Assembly: GCF_022899245.1 (NCBI RefSeq)
Contig: NZ_JALJAZ010000001.1
Coordinates: 2,391,001-2,455,000, forward strand
Length of the DNA stretch: 64,000 nt
Source of the DNA: Falsirhodobacter halotolerans
GTDB lineage: Bacteria > Pseudomonadota > Alphaproteobacteria > Rhodobacterales > Rhodobacteraceae
Reading direction: 5' to 3'
Position numbers and translations under genes: made by a program. Every line of letters begins with the position of its first letter. Position 1 is the first letter of the stretch. Below the pieces are notes generated by a model, which ran no database searches, was not told where the DNA came from, and saw only the letters and a program-made list of their open reading frames with translations. Positions 25,842 to 34,698 of the stretch are shown here, in pieces.

Positions 25842-28064
25842 TCACCCGCCGAAGGCGCGGCGCACGTCGTTCAGGATGCGCTCGGCCACGTTCGGCTCCT
25901 GCATCGGCGGCGGCGGGGGCGGGGCCACGGGGGCCGCGTCCTGCACCGGCTGGTTGGTGGGCGCGGCCGGAGGGGTGCGCGGGGCGGGCACGATCTTGCG
26001 CAGCGGCGTCATCGGACGCCCCTCCTCCACCCGCGCCATCACCTCGCGCCAGATGTCGGCGGGCAGACCGCCGCCCGTGGTTCCCTGCAGCGGGGTGTTG
26101 TCGTCATACCCCATCCAGACCCCCACGACGTAATCGGCGGTGAACCCCATGAACCACGCATCCCGCGCGGCCTGCGTGGTGCCGGACTTGCCCGCCGCCT
26201 CGCGCCCGCCGGGAAGCTGCGCGCGCCGCCCGGTTCCCGTCTCGATCACCTGCGTCATCATATAGGTCAGAAGCTGCGCCGCCTCGTCCGAGATGACGCG
26301 TTCGCCCGTGCCGCCCGATTGGCCGATCAGGGGCGTGTCGTCGCCCCGCAGGCGCAGGTCCAGAAGGCCGTAGGGATGCACCGCCGTCCCGCCGTTCAGA
26401 ATGCCGGCATAGGCGCCCGTCATTTCCAGCAGCGTCGCCTCCGACACCCCCAGCGCCAGAGAGGGGGCGTTCACCAAGTTCGACCGGATGCCGAAGGCAG
26501 ACGCGACGTCGATCACCCGCTGCCGCCCCACCGCCTCGGACACGCGCACGGCCGGAATGTTCAGGGATTGGGCCAGCGCCTGCGTCAGCGTGACGACACC
26601 GCGGAACTTGTGGTCATAATTCGACGGCGTCCACGGGCCCGATCCGGGAATGTTCAGCGTGAAGGGCACGTCCTCCACGAAATCCGCCGGGCTGAAGCCT
26701 TCATCCATCGCGGCGGCATAGACGAAGGGCTTGAACGCCGATCCCGTCTGGCGCAGCGCCTGCGTCGCGCGGTTGAAGCTGCCCGCCGGTTCGACGGTGC
26801 GCCCGCCGACCATGCCGCGCACGGCCCCGTCGGCGGACATGACGACCACCGCCGTCTGCGCCTTGGATCCGGGGCTGACCTTTTCGCGGAAGACGGCCGT
26901 GACCGCCTCCTCGGCCTTGCGCTGGATGTCCTGATCCAGCGTGGTGTGGATGATCACATCCTCGGTCGTGTCGCGGGTCAGGAATTGCGGACCCGATTCC
27001 ATGACCCAGTCGGCAAAGAAACCGCCGGTGCGGCTGGACGCGGCCTCGGACAGGCGGGCGGGATTGGCGATGGCCTGCTGCGCCTCTGCCTCGGTCAGAT
27101 ATCCTTGGGTCTGCATCAGCCCCAGGATCAGGTTCGCGCGGTTGGTCGCCCGTTCCAGACTGTTGGTCGGCGCGTAATAGGAGGGCGCGCGCAAAAGGCC
27201 CGCCAGCATGGCCGCTTCCGAGGGGGTCACGTCGGCGGCCGATTTGCCGAAATACCGCTGCGCCGCCGCCTCGAACCCGCGCGCGCCGGCCCCCAGATAG
27301 ACGCGGTTGAAATAGATCGTCAGGATGTCGGCCTTGGAATACTTGGCCTCCATCGCCAGCGCATAGGGCACTTCCTTCAGCTTGCGCCAGATGGTTGTGC
27401 GGCGGCAGTCGGCCTCGTAATCGGCCTCGCTGTCCCATGTGTCACGGTCGAAGGGCACGCCAAGGCACAGAAGCTTGGCCACCTGCTGGGTGATGGTGGA
27501 CCCGCCATTGCCCTCCAGCGGACCGCGCCCTTCCCGCAGGTTGATCGCGATGGCCGAGGCGATGCCGCGCGGGCTGACCCCGAAATGGCGATAGAACCGC
27601 CGATCCTCGGTCGCGACCACCGCTTCGCGCAGATATTCGGACGCGTTGTCCGAGGTCAGCGTGCCGCCATAGGTCTCCCCCCGCCAGGCGAAGGTCTCGC
27701 CGTTCTCGTCCAACATCGTGACCGAGCCGCGGACGCGCGCGTCTAGAAGCTCGTTCACCTGCGGCAGGGTGGAGGCGAAGTAAAGCGTGGCCCCCCCCAC
27801 CACCAGCGCCAGAACCAGGGCCGCGCGCCAGAAGATGCCCCAGACCACGCGGCGCACCAGCGTGAAGATCCCCAGAACGAAGGCGACGATCGGGTTGCGG
27901 GATTTGCGCGGGGCGGGTTTGCGCGGGCTGGGCTTGCGACCGGGGCCCTTGCCCCCGCCGCCACTGGACCCATTGCCGCCACGTCCGCCGCCCGATCCCT
28001 TGCCGGGGGGTTGCGCATATCGCCGATCCGCCACCAAGGGGGTCCGCCTTCCCGCTCCACTCAT
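25842..28064 (-). CDS. Class A penicillin-binding protein 1A (peptidoglycan glycosyltransferase/transpeptidase)
   Basis: 740 residues. A basic, Gly/Pro-rich cytoplasmic tail (1-57), one transmembrane helix (about 75-97), GT51 domain with catalytic Glu153 in ATEDRRFYRHFG and NGGSTITQQVAK, then a transpeptidase domain with SxxK at S442-K445, SxN at S500-N502 and KSG at 626-628, and a Pro-rich C-terminus. It polymerises and cross-links peptidoglycan in the periplasm. Between the ITQQ motif and the conserved YLxRVYLG-type region sits an insertion with two cysteines (C200, C220) that could form a disulfide. Confidence 0.93.
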   Translation of the reverse strand: MSGAGRRTPLVADRRYAQPPGKGSGGGRGGNGSSGGGGKGPGRKPSPRKPAPRKSRNPIVAFVLGIFTLVRRVVWGIFWRAALVLALVVGGATLYFASTLPQVNELLDARVRGSVTMLDENGETFAWRGETYGGTLTSDNASEYLREAVVATEDRRFYRHFGVSPRGIASAIAINLREGRGPLEGNGGSTITQQVAKLLCLGVPFDRDTWDSEADYEADCRRTTIWRKLKEVPYALAMEAKYSKADILTIYFNRVYLGAGARGFEAAAQRYFGKSAADVTPSEAAMLAGLLRAPSYYAPTNSLERATNRANLILGLMQTQGYLTEAEAQQAIANPARLSEAASSRTGGFFADWVMESGPQFLTRDTTEDVIIHTTLDQDIQRKAEEAVTAVFREKVSPGSKAQTAVVVMSADGAVRGMVGGRTVEPAGSFNRATQALRQTGSAFKPFVYAAAMDEGFSPADFVEDVPFTLNIPGSGPWTPSNYDHKFRGVVTLTQALAQSLNIPAVRVSEAVGRQRVIDVASAFGIRSNLVNAPSLALGVSEATLLEMTGAYAGILNGGTAVHPYGLLDLRLRGDDTPLIGQSGGTGERVISDEAAQLLTYMMTQVIETGTGRRAQLPGGREAAGKSGTTQAARDAWFMGFTADYVVGVWMGYDDNTPLQGTTGGGLPADIWREVMARVEEGRPMTPLRKIVPAPRTPPAAPTNQPVQDAAPVAPPPPPPMQEPNVAERILNDVRRAFGG

Positions 28065-28159
28065 TGCCTGTCTGCCCTTCGGTCCTTTTTATGCGCGCCA
28101 TCATAGCGGCAAACGCACCCGATGTTTAGGCCGCGTTCGCCGGACAGGCGGTTTTTGAT

Positions 28160-28209
28160 CCGCCGTGATTTTCATCGAATCGCCGCCTTGGTGGTGAAAA
28201 TCGCGGCGG
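28160..28209. repeat. 50-bp inverted repeat upstream of glnK-amtB
   Basis: The left arm 28160-28174 (CCGCCGTGATTTTCA) matches the reverse complement of the right arm 28195-28209 at 14 of 15 positions. The one difference (T28166 with G28203) is a G-U pair in RNA, and wobble pairs could extend the stem inward. The spacer is 20 nt. It lies 114 nt before the glnK GTG and 95 nt before the divergent PBP start. No T-run follows, so it is not a plain terminator. It may be an operator dyad or an RNA leader element. It does not resemble the NtrC consensus TGCACC-N5-GGTGCA. Confidence 0.6.
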
Positions 28210-28323
28210 TTCACGATTCAGCTGCCTTATCTTTCGGCGGAACATTGCCCGATGCCCGAAAACGCTGCCTTTCTGCCATGGCACGCCAGACGGGGCTGCC
28301 CACCGGACGAGGGGACGCGAAAC

Positions 28324-28662
28324 GTGAAACTGATCATTGCAGCAATCAAGCCGTTCAAGCTGGAGGAGGTCCGCGAAGCCCTGACCGCCATCGGCGTCCG
28401 CGGCATGATGGTAACGGAAATCAAGGGCTTCGGATCGCAGTCCGGCCATACCGAAATCTATCGCGGGGCCGAATACGCGGTGAATTTCGTGCCGAAGGTG
28501 CGGCTGGAGATCGTCGTGTCGGACGCGCTGGCCGAACCCGTCGTCGAGGCGATCGGCAAGACGGCCAAGACCGACAAGATCGGCGACGGCAAGATCTTTG
28601 TCTTGGATGTGGAACAGGCCGTCCGTGTTCGGACCGGCGAAACGGATGACGACGCGTTGTGA
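28324..28662 (+). CDS. glnK: Nitrogen regulatory protein PII (GlnK)
   Basis: 112 residues from the GTG at 28324, exactly the PII length; the open frame upstream gives residues that no PII protein has. T-loop with the uridylylated Tyr51 in RGAEYAVNFVPK; C-terminal signature KIGDGKIFVLDVEQAVRVRTGE. It senses 2-oxoglutarate and ATP/ADP and blocks AmtB when nitrogen is sufficient. amtB follows 25 nt downstream, which favours the name GlnK over GlnB. The 260-nt upstream region holds a long inverted repeat (28160-28209). Confidence 0.95.
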   Translation: MKLIIAAIKPFKLEEVREALTAIGVRGMMVTEIKGFGSQSGHTEIYRGAEYAVNFVPKVRLEIVVSDALAEPVVEAIGKTAKTDKIGDGKIFVLDVEQAVRVRTGETDDDAL

Positions 28663-28687
28663 TCGCGCGATTGGGGATTATGGGACA

Positions 28688-30052
28688 ATGAAGCAACACA
28701 TGAAAACCGCAGGACTTGCCGCGCTGATGGCGCTGGCCGCCCTGCCCGCGCTGGCGCAGGACGCCCCGGTGGAGGCGACCGAGGCCGTCGCCACCGCCGT
28801 GCCCACCGACGTCGCCTTCATCCTGAACACGCTGCTGTTCCTGATCGGCGGCTTTCTGGTGTTCTGGATGGCGGCTGGTTTCGCCATGCTGGAGGCGGGC
28901 CTTGTGCGGTCCAAGAACGTGGCGATGCAGTGCCTGAAGAACATCGCGCTCTTTTCCTTCGCCTGCACCATGTATTACCTCATCGGCTACAACCTGATGT
29001 ATCCCTTGGGCAACTGGTCCATCGGCTCGGATGAGACGGGCGGCTATCTGGGGGCCTTCGGCGTCGCCATTCTGGAAGCGGTCGGCGTGGGGGCCGACGG
29101 GGTGGACGATTACTCCTATGCCTCCACCGGGTCGGATTTCTTCTTTCAGGTGATGTTCTGCGCCACCACCGCGTCGATCGTGTCGGGCGCGCTGGCCGAA
29201 CGCATCCGCCTGTGGCCCTTCCTGATCTTCACCCTGATCCTGACCGCGCTGATCTATCCGATCCAGGCGTCGTGGAAATGGGGCGGCGGTTTCCTGGATG
29301 CGGCGGGCTTTCTCGACTTCGCCGGCTCCACGGTCGTTCATTCGGTCGGTGGCTGGGCCGCGCTGGCGGGCGCGCTGATCCTTGGGCCGCGTCTGGGCAA
29401 ATATGTCAACGGTCGTGTTGTCGCGTTTCCGGGGTCCAACCTGACGCTGGCGACGCTGGGCACCTTCATCCTGTGGCTGGGCTGGTTCGGGTTCAACGGC
29501 GCGTCGCAGCTGGCGATGGGCACGATCAGCGATGCGGCCGACATCAGCCGCGTCTTTGCCAACACCAATTCGGCCGCCGCCGGCGGGGCGATCGCCGCCC
29601 TGATCCTGACGCAGCTGATGTACAAGAAGGCCGACCTGACGATGGTGCTGAACGGCGCGCTGGCGGGCCTTGTGTCCATCACCGCCGAACCGCTGACCCC
29701 GACGCTGGGCGGCGCGCTTCTGATCGGGGCCGTGGGCGGCGTTCTGGTCGTGCTGGTCGTGCCGCTGCTGGACCGGATGAAGATCGACGACGTGGTCGGC
29801 GCCATTCCGGTGCACCTTGTCTGCGGCATCTGGGGCACGCTGGCCGTGGTTCTGTCGAACCCCGACGCGACGCTGGGCGCACAGCTTCTGGGCATCGTGG
29901 TCGTCGGCGTGTTCGTCTTCGTGGTGTCGGCGGTCGTCTGGCTGATCCTGAAGGCCACGATGGGCCTGCGCGCCTCGGCCGAGGATGAGATGATGGGTCT
30001 GGACAAGGCCGAACTGGGGCTCGAGGCCTACCCCGAGTTCACCAAGCTCTGA
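28688..30052 (+). CDS. amtB: Ammonium transporter AmtB
   Basis: 454 residues. Signal-like leader (MKTAGLAALMALAALPALAQ) followed by eleven probable transmembrane helices. The pore twin histidines lie in STVVHSVGGWAAL and IPVHLVCGIWGTLA. DFAGSTVVH and the AGFAMLEAGLVRSKNV block are Amt signatures. It conducts ammonium into the cell and is gated by GlnK. The ATG at 28688 is used because the in-frame upstream stretch lies inside glnK in another frame. A terminator follows at 30073-30099. Confidence 0.96.
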   Translation: MKQHMKTAGLAALMALAALPALAQDAPVEATEAVATAVPTDVAFILNTLLFLIGGFLVFWMAAGFAMLEAGLVRSKNVAMQCLKNIALFSFACTMYYLIGYNLMYPLGNWSIGSDETGGYLGAFGVAILEAVGVGADGVDDYSYASTGSDFFFQVMFCATTASIVSGALAERIRLWPFLIFTLILTALIYPIQASWKWGGGFLDAAGFLDFAGSTVVHSVGGWAALAGALILGPRLGKYVNGRVVAFPGSNLTLATLGTFILWLGWFGFNGASQLAMGTISDAADISRVFANTNSAAAGGAIAALILTQLMYKKADLTMVLNGALAGLVSITAEPLTPTLGGALLIGAVGGVLVVLVVPLLDRMKIDDVVGAIPVHLVCGIWGTLAVVLSNPDATLGAQLLGIVVVGVFVFVVSAVVWLILKATMGLRASAEDEMMGLDKAELGLEAYPEFTKL

Positions 30053-30072
30053 TCCCGGTCCATCCGAACCGG

Positions 30073-30099
30073 AAAGCCCCGCCCCCGGCGGGGCTTTTT
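30073..30099. terminator. Rho-independent terminator after amtB
   Basis: AAGCCCCGCC (30074-30083) pairs with GGCGGGGCTT (30087-30096) around a CCC loop, followed by T30095-T30099 and preceded by AAA on the other strand. It ends the glnK-amtB transcript, and its T-tract runs into the stop codon of the convergent aminotransferase gene (30099-30101), so it probably serves both. Stem sequence is nearly the same as that of the terminator at 25808-25838. Confidence 0.9.
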
Positions 30100-31259
30100 C
30101 ATGCGGTGACCTGGGCGATGGCGCGGGCCAAAACCGGAACCGTGTCCGCCGTCAGGCCCGCCACGTTCATCCGGCTGTCGCCCAGCATGTAGATGCCATG
30201 CCGGTCGCGCAGCGCCTCCACCTCGGCAGGGGAAAGGCCGAGGCGCGAGAACATGCCCCGATGCTCGGCCACGAACCCGAAGCGGTCCGACCGGCATTCG
30301 GCCCGCAGCGCCACGGCCAGCGCCTCGCGCAGGGCCACCATGCCGCGCCGGATGCCGTCAAGTTCCGCGCGCCAATCCGCCTCCAGATCGGCGGAGGTCA
30401 GGACGGTCGCCACCAGCCGCGCGCCGTGGTCGGGCGGGAACGAATAGGCCAGACGGTTCAGCGCGGTCAGGTTGTCCTGCACCACATCGCCGCCGCCGGT
30501 CGCGATCAGCACCCCGGTCCGTTCGCGATAGATGCCGAAATTCTTGGAACAGGAGGCCGCGATCAACGCCTCGGGCACCTGCGTCACCAGACGGCGGGTC
30601 GGCAGGGCGTCGTCCTCCACCCCCTCGCCAAACCCCTGATAGGCCATGTCGATCAGCGGCAGCGCGCCCCGATGCGCCAGTATCCGCGCCACATGCGCCC
30701 AATGGGCGGGGCGCAGGTCGGCCCCCGTCGGATTGTGGCAGCACCCGTGCAGAAGAATGACATCCCCCGCCGCCACCCGCTCCAGATCCGCCATCATCCC
30801 GTCCACGTCCAGCCCGCCCGTCGCCGTGTCGAAATAACGGTAGGTGGCTTGCCGCAGGCCCACGGCCGAAATCAACGCCGGATGGTTGGGCCATGTGGGA
30901 TCGGGCAACCAGATGGTCGCGTCGGGGCGGGCCAGGCGGATCAGTTCGAACGCCTGACGCAGCGCGCCGGTGCCGCCGGGCGTGGCGATCGCCGCGCCGG
31001 TATCAGGGCCCAGCACTAGCCGCCGCATCGCGTCCAGAAAGGCCGGATCGCCGGGCATCGCGGTATAGACCTTGGTCTCCTCCGCCGCCCACATCCGCCG
31101 CCCCGCCTCGCGCACCGCGCGCATTACCGGCGTCCGGCCCGTCGCATCGCGATAGACGCCGACCCCCAGATCGACCTTGCCGCCGCGCGGATCGTCGCGG
31201 AACATCTGCATCAGCCGCAGGATCATGTCGGGGGCTTGCGGCCGCAGGGCGTCGAACAT
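30099..31259 (-). CDS. Aromatic amino acid aminotransferase (class I, AspC/TyrB type)
   Basis: 386 residues. PLP-dependent transaminase: DPTWPNHPALI, LHGCCHNPTGADL (Asn contact), DMAYQGFGEG (Asp-Tyr contacts), and the PLP-lysine block SCSKNFGIYRERTG. The order and spacing match AspC/TyrB of the Ialpha subgroup, which use aspartate or aromatic amino acids with 2-oxoglutarate. The ATG at 31259 starts [11 protein letters not shown] like family members. It shares one base with the smpB stop (TGATG), so it lies in the dapA-smpB operon. Aromatic versus aspartate preference is not certain. Confidence 0.9.
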   Translation of the reverse strand: MFDALRPQAPDMILRLMQMFRDDPRGGKVDLGVGVYRDATGRTPVMRAVREAGRRMWAAEETKVYTAMPGDPAFLDAMRRLVLGPDTGAAIATPGGTGALRQAFELIRLARPDATIWLPDPTWPNHPALISAVGLRQATYRYFDTATGGLDVDGMMADLERVAAGDVILLHGCCHNPTGADLRPAHWAHVARILAHRGALPLIDMAYQGFGEGVEDDALPTRRLVTQVPEALIAASCSKNFGIYRERTGVLIATGGGDVVQDNLTALNRLAYSFPPDHGARLVATVLTSADLEADWRAELDGIRRGMVALREALAVALRAECRSDRFGFVAEHRGMFSRLGLSPAEVEALRDRHGIYMLGDSRMNVAGLTADTVPVLARAIAQVTA

Positions 31260-31729
31260 CAGTGCCCCTGTTTCAGCAGGCGCTGCTTCTGGCGGTCCCA
31301 ATCCCGCTTGGCCGAGGTTTGGCGCTTGTCGGCCAGCTTCTTGCCCTTGGCGATCCCCAGCTTCAGCTTCACCACGCCCTTTTCATTGAAATAGAGCTTC
31401 AGCGGCACGATCGTCATGCCGTCGCGCCGCGTGGCCGACCACAACCGGCCCAGTTCGCGCCGGTTCACCAAGAGCTTGCGCCGGCGGCGTTCCTCATGCC
31501 CCCAGGTCTTGGCCTGAAGGTAGGGCGCGATATAGCCGTTGATCAGCCACAGCTCCCCATCCTCGACGCTGGCATAGCTGTCGGCGATGTTGGACCCACC
31601 CTGGCGCAGGGATTTCACCTCGGACCCCAGAAGCATGATCCCCGCCTCCAGGTCATCCTCGATGGCGTAATCGAACCGCGCGCGGCGGTTTTCGGAAATC
31701 AGCTTGCTGTTCGGATCGGATTTGGTCAT
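31259..31729 (-). CDS. smpB: SsrA-binding protein SmpB
   Basis: 156 residues from the ATG at 31729. [41 protein letters not shown] and the basic C-terminal tail ([20 protein letters not shown]) are SmpB signatures. It binds tmRNA and brings it to stalled ribosomes. An in-frame ATG at 31765 would add 12 residues across a 6-bp GC hairpin (31742-31759), but family alignment favours 31729. Downstream of dapA; the tmRNA gene itself is not in the window. Confidence 0.93.
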   Translation of the reverse strand: MTKSDPNSKLISENRRARFDYAIEDDLEAGIMLLGSEVKSLRQGGSNIADSYASVEDGELWLINGYIAPYLQAKTWGHEERRRRKLLVNRRELGRLWSATRRDGMTIVPLKLYFNEKGVVKLKLGIAKGKKLADKRQTSAKRDWDRQKQRLLKQGH

Positions 31730-31768
31730 CGCGTTCAGATAGGGGGCGATCCCGCCCCCGTCCATAGG

Positions 31769-32644
31769 TCAGTTGAGAAGACCGGCATGGCGCATCGCCG
31801 CGTCGATCCGCGCCTTCACCCCGTCCGTCACGCCCACCAGCGGCAGACGCACCTCGTTCGTGCAGCGCCCCAGACGCGACAGCGCGTATTTTGCGCCCGC
31901 AAGGCCCGGCTCCAGGAAGATCGCCTCATGCAGGGGCATCAGGCGGTCCTGATACTCCAGCGCCCGCGCGTAATCCCCCGCCAGCGTCGCGGCCTGGAAT
32001 TCCGCGCACAGGCGCGGGGCCACGTTGGCGGTGACGGAAATGCACCCCACCCCGCCATGCGCGTTGAAGCCCAGCGCGGTCGCATCCTCGCCCGACAGCT
32101 GGACGAAATCGGCCCCGCAGGTGGCGCGCTGCTGGCTGACGCGTTCGATCTTGCCGGTCGCATCCTTGACCCCCACGATGCGCGGCAGCTTGGCAAGCTG
32201 GCCCATCGTGTCCGGCGTCATGTCCACGACCGACCGGCCCGGGATGTTGTAGATGATGATCGGCAGGTCGCAGGCGTCGTGCAGCGCGGTGTAATGGGCG
32301 ATCATCCCCGCCTGCGTCGGCTTGTTGTAATAGGGGGTGACGACCAGCCCCGCATCCGCCCCCGCCTCTTGCGCAAAGCGCAGAAGGCCGATCCCTTCGG
32401 CGGTGGAATTGGACCCCGCCCCGGCGATGACCGGCACACGTCCGGCAGCATATTCCACGACCCGCGCCACCACCGTGCGGTGTTCGTCATGGGTCAGCGT
32501 CGGGCTTTCGCCCGTGGTGCCCACCGGCACCAGCGCCGAGGAGCCTTCCTCGATCTGCCAGTCCACCAGCTTCTTCAGCGTGTCCAGATCCAGTGCGCCG
32601 TCCTTGAACGGCGTCACGAGGGCGGGAATGGACCCTTTGATCAT
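31769..32644 (-). CDS. dapA: 4-hydroxy-tetrahydrodipicolinate synthase
   Basis: 291 residues, standard DapA length. [37 protein letters not shown] and [11 protein letters not shown] (with the catalytic Tyr) are present, and the Schiff-base Lys is in IVGVKDATG. Condenses pyruvate with aspartate semialdehyde, committing carbon to diaminopimelate and lysine. The ATG at 32644 has AAGGAAG at a good distance; the earlier in-frame ATG at 32683 is rejected. Partners dapD, dapE and asd lie elsewhere in the window. Confidence 0.95.
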   Translation of the reverse strand: MIKGSIPALVTPFKDGALDLDTLKKLVDWQIEEGSSALVPVGTTGESPTLTHDEHRTVVARVVEYAAGRVPVIAGAGSNSTAEGIGLLRFAQEAGADAGLVVTPYYNKPTQAGMIAHYTALHDACDLPIIIYNIPGRSVVDMTPDTMGQLAKLPRIVGVKDATGKIERVSQQRATCGADFVQLSGEDATALGFNAHGGVGCISVTANVAPRLCAEFQAATLAGDYARALEYQDRLMPLHEAIFLEPGLAGAKYALSRLGRCTNEVRLPLVGVTDGVKARIDAAMRHAGLLN

Positions 32645-32790
32645 GACACGCTTCCTTTCTGCATGGGGCTGTTCGCCCGTCATTCGATGCCCGTGTCATA
32701 TCGCCGCCCGTCCCGTATAACAAGCTGTCGCGCCCGTGCTGTCGCGCTTGTGTGTTGCGGCGCGGACGGGGGTTTGGCACAGTCGGCGCC

Positions 32791-34698
32791 ATGCGATCCA
32801 CGGCCCTTCTTCTCTGCACGCTCCTCCTTGCCCCGCCCGTCATGGCGGACGAGGCGACATCCCTCGGATCCGCCCTGCGTCTGGCGCAGGCGCGCGATTG
32901 GGCGGGGGCCACCGCCGCGACCGACGGCCAACTGGCGCGCGACATCATCGAATGGCAGCGTCTGCGCGCGGGCGACGGCAAGCTTCTGGACTATGAGACC
33001 TTCCTGTCGCGCCATCCCGACTGGCCGGGCCTGCCCTTGTTGCAACGGCGGGGCGAAGGTGTGATCGGCACCACCGATCAGGCGCCGCGGATCACCGCCT
33101 ATTTCCGCAACCTCGCCCCCCAGACGGGGGCGGGCGCGATCGAGCTGGCCCGTGCGCAGATGGCGCAGAACCGGCTGGAGGAGGCGCAGGCCACCGCCCT
33201 GCGCGCCTGGCGCACCCTGACGCTGACGCCCGACGAACAGGCCACCCTGACCCGGATGTATCCCGACGCGCTGGCGGCCGAGGACATCGCCCGCGCCGAC
33301 CGCCTTTTGTGGGAGGGGGAGGCCGCGCAGGTTCAGCAGATGCTGCCGCGCCTGACCCCGGGCTGGCAGGCGCTGGCCCGCGCGCGGATCGCGCTGCGCA
33401 CCGATGCGGCGGGGGTGGACGCGCTGATCGAGGCGGTGCCCGCCGACCTCGCCGCCGATCCCGGTCTTGCCTATGAACGATTCGCCTGGCGGATGCGCAA
33501 GGGCCGGTATGAAGACGCGACCGCGCTGATCCTGGCCCAGACCGATCTGGGGCGGCCCGCCGTCTGGGCGCGGTATCGCGCCTTTCTGGTGCGGGAATAT
33601 CAGGCGACCGACCCCGACCTCGCCTATCGCCTGGCCGCAGCCCACGGCCTGACCGAAGGCGGCAGCTTTGCCGATCTGGAGTTTCTGGCCGGGCACATCG
33701 CCCTGCGTCGCCTGAACCGCCCGGAGGCGGCGCTGGCCCATTTCCGCCATCTGGGCGACGGGGTGGGCACGGAAATCAGCCTGTCCCGCGCCTTTTACTG
33801 GGAAGGGCGCGCGCAGGAGGCGATGGGCCAACCCGACGCCGCCATGGCCGCGTTCGAGGAAGCGGCGTTGCAATCCTCGGCCTATTACGGGCTTCTGGCC
33901 GCCGAACGGCTGGGGCGGCGGACCGATCCCAAATGGCTGACGGTCACGCCCCCGGTGGACTGGCGCGGCGCGGCCTTCACGCAATCATCGGTCTTTGCGG
34001 CGGCGCAGCTTCTGCTGGCGGCGGGCGATGTGGCGGATGCGCGGCGGTTCCTGCTGCATCTGGCCGAAACGCAGGATGCCGAGGGGCTGGCCGCCATGGC
34101 CGCCTATGCGCTGGAGATCGAGGAGCCGAACACCGCGCTTGGCGTGGCCAAGCAGGCGGCGTTGCGCGGTGTGATGCTGCCCGCCGCCTATTATCCCACC
34201 CCCGCGATGGTGCCCGACGGCCTGCCCGTGACGCGCGCCCTGGCCCTGGCGATCACGCGCCGGGAATCGGAGTTCAACCCGACCGTCGTCAGCCCGGCGG
34301 GCGCGCGCGGGCTGATGCAGGTGATGCCCGACACCGGGCGGCGGGTGGCGGCCAGCGTGGGGGCGTCCGGCTACACCCCCGGCCTTCTGACCTCGGACCC
34401 CGCGTTCAACGTGCGCATGGGATCGACGTATCTGGCGCAGATGGTGGAGGAGTTCGGGCCGTCCGTCGCGCTCATCGCCTCGGCCTACAACGCGGGGCCG
34501 GGGCGGCCGCGCGCCTGGATCGGCCGGCTGGGCGATCCGCGCGACCCGAATGTCGATATCGTGGATTGGGTGGAGGATATCCCTTTCGCCGAAACCCGCA
34601 CCTATGTGATGCGGGTGGTCGAATCCCTGGTGATCTATCGCGCGAAGCTGGCGGGGGTGCCGATCCCCGTCCGCGTCACGGACGAGCTGCGGGGATAG
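32791..34698 (+). CDS. Soluble lytic murein transglycosylase (Slt70-like)
   Basis: 635 residues. Signal peptide MRSTALLLCTLLLAPPVMA. A long alpha-helical superhelix (about 30-470) with TPR-like repeats is followed by an SLT domain (about 475-600) with catalytic Glu492 in ITRRESEFNP, then SPAGARGLMQVMP, ASAYNAGPGRPRAW and AETRTYVMRV. Cleaves peptidoglycan between MurNAc and GlcNAc, forming 1,6-anhydroMurNAc ends, in the periplasm. Divergent from dapA over 146 nt. The 3' end overlaps the EamA gene by 23 nt. Confidence 0.93.
   Translation: MRSTALLLCTLLLAPPVMADEATSLGSALRLAQARDWAGATAATDGQLARDIIEWQRLRAGDGKLLDYETFLSRHPDWPGLPLLQRRGEGVIGTTDQAPRITAYFRNLAPQTGAGAIELARAQMAQNRLEEAQATALRAWRTLTLTPDEQATLTRMYPDALAAEDIARADRLLWEGEAAQVQQMLPRLTPGWQALARARIALRTDAAGVDALIEAVPADLAADPGLAYERFAWRMRKGRYEDATALILAQTDLGRPAVWARYRAFLVREYQATDPDLAYRLAAAHGLTEGGSFADLEFLAGHIALRRLNRPEAALAHFRHLGDGVGTEISLSRAFYWEGRAQEAMGQPDAAMAAFEEAALQSSAYYGLLAAERLGRRTDPKWLTVTPPVDWRGAAFTQSSVFAAAQLLLAAGDVADARRFLLHLAETQDAEGLAAMAAYALEIEEPNTALGVAKQAALRGVMLPAAYYPTPAMVPDGLPVTRALALAITRRESEFNPTVVSPAGARGLMQVMPDTGRRVAASVGASGYTPGLLTSDPAFNVRMGSTYLAQMVEEFGPSVALIASAYNAGPGRPRAWIGRLGDPRDPNVDIVDWVEDIPFAETRTYVMRVVESLVIYRAKLAGVPIPVRVTDELRG

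Noticed and set aside
28275-28300. Sigma-54 promoter before glnK (TGGCAC at 28279)
   Set aside because: The matching -12 element (TTGC at the right distance) is missing.
31741-31765. Extended smpB start at 31765
   Set aside because: It adds residues not seen in SmpB, begins 3 nt after the dapA stop without a ribosome site, and reads through a GC hairpin.
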